IMG/VR virus record: IMGVR_UViG_3300032287_000577
Location: 1-26,710 of that record
Source: a virus
Direction: 5' to 3' (one strand)
Length of the DNA: 26,710 nucleotides
This document shows positions 22,250-26,710 of this stretch, piece after piece. Made by a program: the position numbers and the translations under genes. Positions within the stretch are counted from its first letter, which is position 1; every line of letters begins with the position of its first letter. A model generated the notes under the pieces. That model ran no database searches. It saw nothing but the letters and a program-made list of their open reading frames with translations, and was not told where the DNA came from.

Positions 22250-22454
22250 GAATATCGACCCCCTCTTGTCTTGCTATAAGTTGTAGACTGTTACCTTGTA
22301 CGCCACAGGCGAAACAAATAAATATATTCTCATCTAAGTTTGCAGTACCTGACTGGTGAGTATCGCCGTGAAACGGACACTTGAGATTTGTTTGTCCGTG
22401 ATCTCTGCGTATGCTGGCACCGTAGTGTTCAAGCACTGCCTTGACCGAAGGCAT
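22098..22454 (-). CDS. DNA primase, CHC2 zinc-binding part (first frame of a split gene)
   Basis: ATG at 22454 (MPSVKAVLEHYG) has GGTGAG just upstream and directly follows the previous stop. C26, H29, C47 and C50 (CPFH, CFAC) are the CHC2 zinc ligands of DnaG-type primases, used to recognise template DNA. The protein-like sequence ends near EAKRIAEGITG. The last about 35 residues (Ser/Arg/Gly-rich) look like out-of-frame reading of the Toprim ORF. This suggests a frame change at the GGGG run on the minus strand (22217-22214). Confidence 0.8.
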   Translation of the reverse strand: MPSVKAVLEHYGASIRRDHGQTNLKCPFHGDTHQSGTANLDENIFICFACGVQGNSLQLIARQEGVDIREAKRIAEGITGESSSTVSGKHLSSRRLPQKQRYNSGSGTAGSIRRSRGA

Positions 22455-22455
22455 A

Positions 22456-22824
22456 TCACTCACCGAATACATCACCTAATCTTAAGACAAGGTACGAGTC
22501 GGATATAGATTTTCCTCGCGCTTTAATGAGGACTGCAGGGAGAACTTCTTCTCTCTTGAGATTTCTGGCTTCCGCATAATGCGTTGCTTCCAGTTGGGCT
22601 TCTCTTGTCCACCCACTAAGGTCAATGGAGTTGCCTGCACCTGGGGCTTTTGCTTCGATAATTCCAATGCTACCAAGGAAGTCCGAACGGACAACAACGT
22701 CTCCCTCATCTTTTGCACCTGTTCTTGCAAGTCGTTCAGCGTCGTATCCATTTGCTCTAAACCAGTCCTTGATGTCTGTTTCATATGTTGCCCCTCTTTG
22801 CTTGTGTGATTTTCTAGTTGTCAT
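22456..22824 (-). CDS. Holliday-junction-resolvase-like PD-(D/E)XK nuclease
   Basis: A 122-aa protein with the pattern of Hjc-type and related small phage resolvases: an N-terminal helix with E15 (RGATYETDIKDWF), RTGAKDEGDVVV with D42, then IIEAKAPG with E57 and K59. These residues bind two metal ions for phosphodiester cleavage. LSGWTREAQLEATHYAE is the following helix and LVLRLGDVF the last strand. It overlaps the upstream gene by 11 bases and stops just before the primase start. The likely role is resolving branched DNA during replication or packaging. Confidence 0.75.
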   Translation of the reverse strand: MTTRKSHKQRGATYETDIKDWFRANGYDAERLARTGAKDEGDVVVRSDFLGSIGIIEAKAPGAGNSIDLSGWTREAQLEATHYAEARNLKREEVLPAVLIKARGKSISDSYLVLRLGDVFGE

Positions 22825-23020
22825 CTTCCCATTGTCCCGTCACGTATACGATAGTACACTTGTATCCACTGGGTGTGATGTGTGGTTTACTACGTTCAGT
22901 AAATGTCATATCACCTTCGTAGTTGTAATCGCGTTTAGCAATCCATCTTAGGTCACCATATACATCATCGCCAAACACTTGGCGTGTCGCACTGGTCATA
23001 CTTATCTCAACTGTTTTCAT
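22814..23020 (-). CDS. Small hypothetical protein in replication module, 68 aa
   Basis: Not recognised. The protein is mixed beta and charged (TFTERSKPHITPSGYKCTIV, YVTGQWEDDN) and has one Cys. The start overlaps the stop of the ATPase gene (TAATG) and the end overlaps the resolvase-like gene by 11 bases, so it is a coupled member of this operon. No membrane segment. Confidence 0.55.
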   Translation of the reverse strand: MKTVEISMTSATRQVFGDDVYGDLRWIAKRDYNYEGDMTFTERSKPHITPSGYKCTIVYVTGQWEDDN

Positions 23021-23802
23021 TATACATTCTCTGGTATATCGTCAATGAACATATACTCTGGATTGAATGCAACCCAAGTCATAAGCGTTCCGTTTGCGTC
23101 TGCTTTTCCGTATCTGTTTTTGACAGGTGCAACACCCATTGAAGTTCCAACAACGCCAAGTGTGCATATAAGAGCTGGAAGTTGAGCGACTTTACCTTGG
23201 ATAGCAGAGCGTGGCTGGCACGGAGACCCAGTAACAGCCTCAGAAGTGTGATGGAGAACAACGACAGCCGCATTAGTAGCACGTGCAAGATACTTCAACT
23301 CCTTCATAATTGCTCGCATAGATGCGAACTCTTCGCCACCATCGGTGGCTACGTCCATTAAATTGTCGACAATAATAAGTGTAGGGGCACAGCCCCATAG
23401 TTCTTCGAATGCTTGTACTTCTTCATCAATATCCTGCAAGGTAGGTGCTGATTCAAATGACCATACGATATGGTTGCCCCGTGCTAATGTTGCACGTGTC
23501 CAACCTTGATCGGTGTTCATCAAACTTTCAACATCACTCTGACTCTTACCTGAGATCATAGATGCTAAGCGCATAGCCATTGTATGTGCATTAGTATCTG
23601 CTGATACGTATAGAGTTGGAACTTTCATCTTCAATGCTAGTGCTAGTGCTAGTGTAGACTTACCTACGCCTGGCGCTGCTGCAAACATCGATACTTCAGA
23701 TCGTCTGATAATAATTTTGTTGTTCTCGAAGGCCTTAAAGCAACTAGGCAACGGCTCTCCGCCGATACTGGCACGACCAACGCTTCTGACAAGTGTACGC
23801 AT
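23020..23802 (-). CDS. RecA/DnaB-fold replicative ATPase
   Basis: A 260-aa protein. Walker A APGVGKST is at 43-50, Walker B TLIIVDNLMD near 139-148, and VVVLHHTSEA is the strand with the sensor residues typical of the RecA/DnaB/RepA ATPase group. The N-terminal about 35 residues resemble a short linker rather than a DnaB N-domain, so it is shorter than a bacterial DnaB (about 450 aa). Likely roles are helicase or helicase-loading ATPase at the phage replication fork, close to the primase gene. GGGGGAGAA just before ATG is a strong ribosome site. Confidence 0.8.
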   Translation of the reverse strand: MRTLVRSVGRASIGGEPLPSCFKAFENNKIIIRRSEVSMFAAAPGVGKSTLALALALKMKVPTLYVSADTNAHTMAMRLASMISGKSQSDVESLMNTDQGWTRATLARGNHIVWSFESAPTLQDIDEEVQAFEELWGCAPTLIIVDNLMDVATDGGEEFASMRAIMKELKYLARATNAAVVVLHHTSEAVTGSPCQPRSAIQGKVAQLPALICTLGVVGTSMGVAPVKNRYGKADANGTLMTWVAFNPEYMFIDDIPENV

Positions 23803-23888
23803 TTCTCCCCCTCTCTAGAGAGAAGTCGCAGCCACCGCTTTGGTGTAATACGGTGACCACGACTCATCTTATAGTAGTTCTTGTTGTA

Positions 23889-24278
23889 CTAGTTGACTGG
23901 CTTGCATTGGTCTGGCGTCCCCTGTGGTGTTGGACACGCCCAGAATGCGTATGGCTTTCCTGTCGTCTTGCTTACTCCTTGACGGAAGATCCGTGCCCCG
24001 TGCACGCAAGTCGGTGAAGCGGTGCCCGTAACTGGCGATACTGGGGTTGGAGCGGAGGATATGGATGGCGCTGTGCTTAGAGTTGAAGGCGTGGTTCCCA
24101 AAGGGGCTGTATTGTAAGCACCAACAACTAACCGTTGAACTGCTGCAATCTGCACAGAGTAGTCGCCGATACCTTCTAGCAACACGCTGAGTTCATCAGC
24201 AGTGTTAGCACGGATATTAATCATATCACCTGATGGTGTCTTGTATGATACTTGTAACTTCCAGTCTTCTGTTGCCAT
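23889..24278 (-). CDS. Putative DNA-binding protein with C-terminal zinc ribbon
   Basis: A 129-aa protein. The N-terminal half is a small beta/alpha unit (KLQVSYKTPSGDMINIRAN, ADELSVLLEGI). A Pro/Thr/Ser-rich linker follows (about 55-90). The C-terminus has CVHG, a GKPYAFWACP turn and a final Cys (PDQC), suggesting a zinc-binding knuckle. This modular design fits phage single-strand DNA-binding or recombination accessory proteins, but sequence alone does not prove it. It lies between the Cas4-like nuclease and the ATPase, both DNA-processing genes. Confidence 0.5.
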   Translation of the reverse strand: MATEDWKLQVSYKTPSGDMINIRANTADELSVLLEGIGDYSVQIAAVQRLVVGAYNTAPLGTTPSTLSTAPSISSAPTPVSPVTGTASPTCVHGARIFRQGVSKTTGKPYAFWACPTPQGTPDQCKPVN

Positions 24279-24279
24279 A

Positions 24280-24888
24280 TTATTTTTCTACTTTCGTTGA
24301 GAACTGACAGTGAGCGGTCATACCACATCTGTACTGACAGTTATTTGTATTAGGAAGAAATATACCAGACTTTCTTGCTTTATCAAAGTTCTGCGCAAGG
24401 TAGTCCATCTTGTCACCAGTGTATGTTGACAGATCAACCATTGAACTTGTGCCCGACTGACGTGCCATCCAGTATGTACCCAAATTGATTTCAACCCCAA
24501 AGACTCTTTCGAGTCCCACCTTATAGAAACCAAGTTGAAGCGCACTGGAAGGGGTTTGCTGAGAGGTTTTCAAGTCAACAACAACAAGTTGTCCATCGAC
24601 TTCAAACACCCTGTCAATCACCATCTTGACTGGCACGCCAGCAAAGTCAGGCATCAACGCTAACTCGATTGCTGGATTACCATCAGGTGTCTTCCAGATT
24701 TTCCAGTTAGGATTGTTCTTGCGCCAAGCGATGTAACTATCTACCCACTTGGAACCTTCTGCTTCCCACCATACGGCATCTTCTTTGTCAGGGTTTGCCT
24801 TAGTGGATCGACCACCCACACGTGCTTTGCTTAGGTCTAAGTCTTTTGTTTCCTTGAGCCAGGCAAGATCCCAGTATGTGTTACTCAT
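24280..24888 (-). CDS. Cas4/RecB-like nuclease, catalytic part (second ORF of a split gene)
   Basis: A 202-aa protein. Motif II D92 (MVIDRVF) and motif III D105-L-K107 (VVVDLKTSQQ) are the metal-binding residues of the RecB/Cas4 PD-(D/E)XK nuclease branch, followed by QLGFYK for the QxxxY motif. The C-terminus has NNCQYRCGMTAHC, three Cys resembling the Fe-S cluster motif of Cas4/AddB-type enzymes. The fourth Cys and the first part of the nuclease fold are in the preceding ORF, with which it overlaps by 8 bases (ATGAGTAA). The enzyme probably acts as an exonuclease in recombination or replication. Confidence 0.78.
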   Translation of the reverse strand: MSNTYWDLAWLKETKDLDLSKARVGGRSTKANPDKEDAVWWEAEGSKWVDSYIAWRKNNPNWKIWKTPDGNPAIELALMPDFAGVPVKMVIDRVFEVDGQLVVVDLKTSQQTPSSALQLGFYKVGLERVFGVEINLGTYWMARQSGTSSMVDLSTYTGDKMDYLAQNFDKARKSGIFLPNTNNCQYRCGMTAHCQFSTKVEK

Positions 24889-25072
24889 TCTCTAAGTCCC
24901 ACATTTCTGCCGCGTAATGGAATGCCTTACCCCCTGCGGACCACACAGATGGTTGCTCAGGGATGGATAGTAGTCTTGATAGATAGTACATATACCCACA
25001 GTCAATGTAGGTAGTCAGTGCTGAGTAGCTGATGTGTTCGGGTATCTCATACCCTTCAAGTTCAATTGTCAT
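24881..25072 (-). CDS. Cas4/RecB-like nuclease, N-terminal part (first ORF of a split gene)
   Basis: A 63-aa protein matching the beginning of RecB/Cas4-type nucleases: HISYSALTTYIDCGYMYYLSR with C25, a probable Fe-S ligand, then VWSAGGKAFHYAAEMW, the motif I His region. The frame stops at TAA 24881-24883, and the rest of the enzyme continues one base out of frame. I chose ATG 25072 (MTIELEG): a promoter -10 box ends 6 bases upstream, so the mRNA probably starts at or next to the ATG (leaderless), common in actinobacteria. A second ATG lies at 25090. Confidence 0.7.
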   Translation of the reverse strand: MTIELEGYEIPEHISYSALTTYIDCGYMYYLSRLLSIPEQPSVWSAGGKAFHYAAEMWDLENE

Positions 25073-25078
25073 AACCGC

Positions 25079-25106
25079 AGTATACACCATCAGGCCTGTT
25101 GTGCAA
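25079..25106 (-). promoter_or_regulatory. Leftward promoter for the replication operon
   Basis: -35 TTGCAC at 25106-25101 and -10 TATACT at 25084-25079, separated by 16 bp. Transcription should begin about 7 bases downstream, at or near the ATG at 25072, giving a leaderless mRNA. A good host sigma-70-type match. Confidence 0.6.
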
Positions 25107-25119
25107 AGTTTAACAAAAC

Positions 25120-25148
25120 TTGTACTTATCGGATTGTATGTGTATACT
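25120..25148 (+). promoter_or_regulatory. Rightward promoter for the small membrane-protein gene
   Basis: -35 TTGTAC at 25120-25125 and -10 TATACT at 25143-25148 with the ideal 17-bp spacer. It faces away from the leftward promoter 14 bases away and would give a leader of about 70 nt before the ATG at 25226. Both promoters share the same -10 box. Confidence 0.6.
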
Positions 25149-25168
25149 GGTATATAATATACTATATA

Positions 25169-25220
25169 AGACCCTCTATGGAGGGTCTATATAATATATA
25201 TAATATATATTATAAGGGGA
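25169..25220 (+). promoter_or_regulatory. Two-hairpin leader before small membrane-protein gene
   Basis: AGACCCTC/GAGGGTCT (25169-25176, 25181-25188) form an 8-bp stem with a 4-nt loop. An A/T-only perfect inverted repeat follows (25190-25200 and 25204-25214, 11 bp, TAA loop), then AGGGGATAACT and ATG. The second stem lies right against the ribosome site, so its melting could control translation. The layout resembles the terminase leader. Confidence 0.45.
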
Positions 25221-25225
25221 TAACT

Positions 25226-25375
25226 ATGCTTGAGATCGTCATCGGTGCCTTACTTGCTCTAGCGATTCGTGATCTATTATACGAGGTCATTGATCGAGTA
25301 CAAAGTTTTATCTTCAGGAAACGCGAAGAACGATATCGCGATTTGCTGGATGAGTGGCTAGACGAAGAGATCTAA
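25226..25375 (+). CDS. Small membrane-anchored protein, 49 aa
   Basis: ATG at 25226 follows AGGGGA. Residues 2-16 are hydrophobic (LEIVIGALLALAI), followed by a strongly charged helix (VIDRVQSFIFRKREERYRDLL) with acidic end (DEWLDEEI). It is probably an inner-membrane protein with a cytoplasmic helix. It has its own promoter and is followed by a bidirectional terminator, and it is the only rightward gene in this part of the genome. This isolated, separately controlled position suggests an early or moron-like gene. Function unknown. Confidence 0.65.
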   Translation: MLEIVIGALLALAIRDLLYEVIDRVQSFIFRKREERYRDLLDEWLDEEI

Positions 25376-25386
25376 AACAACAAAAG

Positions 25387-25430
25387 ACCCCCTCGCCCTA
25401 GGTAAGTACCTAAGGTAAGGGGGTTTCTTG
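25387..25430. terminator. Bidirectional intrinsic terminator
   Basis: ACCCCCT (25387-25393) pairs with AGGGGGT (25418-25424), enclosing a second stem built on TAGGTA/TACCTA. Rightward it is followed by TTTCTTGTCTC and leftward by CTTTTGTTGTTTT, so it can stop both the small membrane-protein mRNA and the leftward lysis-gene mRNA. It lies in the gap between their ends. Confidence 0.75.
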
Positions 25431-25464
25431 TCTCTATGGGCCTGCTAGGCCCTTGAAATCGGTA

Positions 25465-25671
25465 TTATTCTGAGCCGAGTCCGTATTCTTTTTCGTTCTT
25501 ATCTGCCCATTTAGCCAGTGGTGCAGCCAATGCGCCGATGAGAACAGCATACTCAGGACGTAGGTCTGTTAGCAAAGCGATACCCATTGTGATTCCTGCA
25601 GCGAGCAGGGCACGAAGGTATGACTTAACAGCAGCAACATCTTTGTCGCTTAGTTTGAATAGGTTTTTCAT
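25465..25671 (-). CDS. Holin-like small membrane protein
   Basis: A 68-aa protein with two likely membrane segments (about 20-36, LRALLAAGITMGIALL; about 41-54, YAVLIGALAAPLA) and a charged C-terminal tail (KWADKNEKEYGLG). Size, topology and the 4-base ATGA overlap with the endolysin gene upstream fit a holin, which makes membrane lesions to release endolysin or trigger lysis. It is the last gene before the bidirectional terminator. It is recognised by context rather than a specific family motif. Confidence 0.7.
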   Translation of the reverse strand: MKNLFKLSDKDVAAVKSYLRALLAAGITMGIALLTDLRPEYAVLIGALAAPLAKWADKNEKEYGLGSE

Positions 25672-26114
25672 TTTGCTTCTTTCTTTGGTAGGGGTTTAAC
25701 AGCAGCCTTTACTTTATTGGCAACTGTTGCTTTACCTAACCAAGGGAACCAAGGGGAAGTGTCATCCCCGCAGTTGTCCTTGATTGAAATATGGATGTGC
25801 TTGTTGTGTGGATTAGAACCTGTATATTCTCTGTCACCTTTTTCGGATGACCAAATCCTACCCTTGAAGATTAAATACTTCACACGCTTGTCTGACTTTA
25901 AATGCTCATAAACTTCGTGGCAGTTGATCCCACCTAGTTTATCGTGAGTCAAATCTACGGCAAAGCCTGTATTGTGGTCTGAGTTGGGACTCTGCGCTAT
26001 GTGTGCTTTAGATGGGAGCAGACCATCGGAGGCTTTCGTCCTCTTCGGCCTCAATGCTGTTGCCTGCCGGAGCACAGACTTGGCAGCGGGAGTCGCAGTC
26101 TTGGCAATAGTCAT
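25668..26114 (-). CDS. Endolysin, M15-type peptidase
   Basis: A 148-aa protein with the metal site of M15-type peptidases: SDHNTGFAVDLTHD (H47, D54) and NKHIHISI (H106, H108). DGLLPSKAH upstream is the start of the domain as seen in actinophage lysins. It would cut peptide crosslinks or stems of peptidoglycan. There is no signal peptide, so export depends on the holin. The C-terminus is Lys/Ala/Pro-rich (VKAAVKPLPKKEAK), perhaps for wall binding. ATG lies 6 bases after the stop of the preceding gene, with AGAAG upstream. Confidence 0.82.
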   Translation of the reverse strand: MTIAKTATPAAKSVLRQATALRPKRTKASDGLLPSKAHIAQSPNSDHNTGFAVDLTHDKLGGINCHEVYEHLKSDKRVKYLIFKGRIWSSEKGDREYTGSNPHNKHIHISIKDNCGDDTSPWFPWLGKATVANKVKAAVKPLPKKEAK

Positions 26115-26120
26115 TGTCGC

Positions 26121-26318
26121 TCACTTCTTTTGAATCAAGATTTGGTAAAGAATCTCTACTTTTTCCTCAAGTCTTATGACAGAATCTTTCATTGAACTGC
26201 CACCATTTGGCTTAAGTTCATTGAGATAGTGCTTAACTAGCCAGCGTACTAAACCAGCAAATGCTGTAACGATAGCAATGAGGGCAACTATAAGCGATGC
26301 CCAGTTGGTGTATGTCAT
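26121..26318 (-). CDS. Small membrane protein with coiled-coil tail, possible second holin
   Basis: A 65-aa protein with a membrane helix at residues 7-27 (ASLIVALIAIVTAFAGLV), a short polar segment, and a C-terminal amphipathic helix (SVIRLEEKVEILYQIL). This form is common in small lysis-cassette proteins of actinophages. ATG overlaps the stop of the upstream gene (TAATG), and the endolysin follows after 6 bases. A holin or holin regulator is likely; not proven by sequence. Confidence 0.6.
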   Translation of the reverse strand: MTYTNWASLIVALIAIVTAFAGLVRWLVKHYLNELKPNGGSSMKDSVIRLEEKVEILYQILIQKK

Positions 26319-26710
26319 TAGACTGTCCTTATGGTTATTTCGATAACTCCACCAAAGCCATCAAAGCGTTTGTCAGGTGGTGTCATACGGGTGAATGTAA
26401 CTTGCTCAATGATTGCTTGACGTGACTCAGCGGTAGTTAAATCTTGCCACGTAAGTACGTCACCAGATTCTTCTATCTCTTCTAGCAGTCTGATTCTTTC
26501 AGATGCTCTGCCTTCAAAGCCAACCAATGTGTTGTAACGGTCTGTCTCTACATCAAAGCAGTAGACAGGAAAGCGCATTACGCGCTGACGCGGGGTAGCG
26601 ATAGTAGCCTTTGCTTGATAGCCCTTGAATACAGGACCTAAACTTGTTGTTGTAGTATCACGACTTAAGACAAACTTATATGCAACATACTCTTGAGCAG
26701 TTGCTGGTAC
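26318..26710 (-). CDS. Putative tail or virion protein, C-terminal part (partial)
   Basis: The frame is open from the right edge of the window, so this is the last 130 residues of a longer gene; the ATG at 26578 is internal. The visible part includes YKFVLSRDTTTTSLGPVFKG, FPVYCFDVETDRYNTLVG and a C-terminal GFGGVIEITIRTV, mostly beta-strand-like. No enzyme motif is present. Its position just before the lysis genes in the late direction suggests a tail or baseplate-related protein, by inference. The stop overlaps the ATG of the small membrane protein. Confidence 0.6.
   Translation of the reverse strand, partial: VPATAQEYVAYKFVLSRDTTTTSLGPVFKGYQAKATIATPRQRVMRFPVYCFDVETDRYNTLVGFEGRASERIRLLEEIEESGDVLTWQDLTTAESRQAIIEQVTFTRMTPPDKRFDGFGGVIEITIRTV

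Noticed and set aside
23664-23867. Reading frame starting MSRGHRITPKRW on the minus strand
   Set aside because: It runs 139 bases inside the ATPase gene in another frame, is Arg/Leu/Ser-rich in the way of shadow frames, and has no clear ribosome site.
25034-25225. 64-residue N-terminal extension of the small rightward membrane protein
   Set aside because: It would cover both promoters and the A/T hairpins and is Ile/Tyr-rich low complexity; the ATG at 25226 has a clear ribosome site.
25438-25452. Hairpin GGGCCT-GCT-AGGCCC as a second terminator
   Set aside because: No T-rich run follows on either strand; the stronger bidirectional terminator is a few bases away.
26318-26578. Complete 86-aa gene starting at ATG 26578
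   Set aside because: The same frame continues open to the window edge with protein-like sequence and no ribosome site at 26578, so it is the tail of a longer gene.
1-26710. CRISPR array, insertion sequence, integrase or attachment site
   Set aside because: No regular repeat-spacer pattern, transposase or integrase motif, or tRNA-like attachment core was seen.

Overview
The window is part of a tailed double-stranded DNA bacteriophage genome. A WhiB-family regulator (17557-17877) points to an actinobacterial host. So do an actinobacterial-type transglycosylase domain, an actinophage-type sigma-like protein and a probable leaderless transcript. The moderate to low GC content would fit a freshwater actinobacterium, but that is inference. 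I see no integrase, excisionase or repressor and no convincing tRNA, so nothing here suggests lysogeny.

Layout. (1) 1-12720, minus strand: virion genes read leftward from the large terminase through a small Gly-rich protein, the portal, an HslV/proteasome-like peptidase, a disordered Gln/Pro-rich protein, a 1618-aa protein and two further large proteins. The region ends in the start of a scaffold-like gene cut by the window edge. Most neighbours share TAATG or TAGTG junctions. (2) 12721-13837: about 1.1 kb without a convincing gene. It holds an AT-rich leader for the terminase, palindromes, iteron-like repeats and a folded leader for the rightward genes, and it is the best candidate for a control region or replication origin. 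(3) 13838-19416, plus strand: an accessory cassette of small, tightly packed genes. It carries an amidoligase with an N-terminal array of zinc fingers, a class II glutamine amidotransferase, several tiny membrane or acidic proteins, WhiB, a membrane-anchored lytic transglycosylase, several zinc-ribbon proteins and a nuclease-like protein. (4) 19402-25072, minus strand: regulation and replication. It encodes a sigma-like protein, a metallophosphoesterase, a Nmad1/DUF1599 protein, a primase in two overlapping frames, a Holliday-junction-resolvase-like nuclease, a RecA/DnaB-fold ATPase, a zinc-ribbon protein and a Cas4/RecB-like nuclease in two overlapping ORFs. (5) 25079-25430: a divergent promoter pair, a small rightward membrane-protein gene and a bidirectional terminator. 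(6) 25465-26710, minus strand: holin-like gene, M15-type endolysin, a second small membrane protein and a partial gene running off the right edge. If the genome is circular or permuted, the late operon would start at the terminase, leave the window at base 1, and return at base 26710 to end in the lysis genes.

The most unusual parts are: the LIM-like zinc-finger amidoligase beside a glutamine amidotransferase, which together look like an amide-bond-forming modification system; the HslV-like peptidase in the head-assembly operon; two replication enzymes each split by a +1 frame change; and several RNA-level structures. These are an H-type pseudoknot before the scaffold-like gene, a possible Shine-Dalgarno-sequestering switch at 13730-13837, a three-way-junction element at 14134-14177, and a leader architecture shared by the terminase and the gene at 25226.
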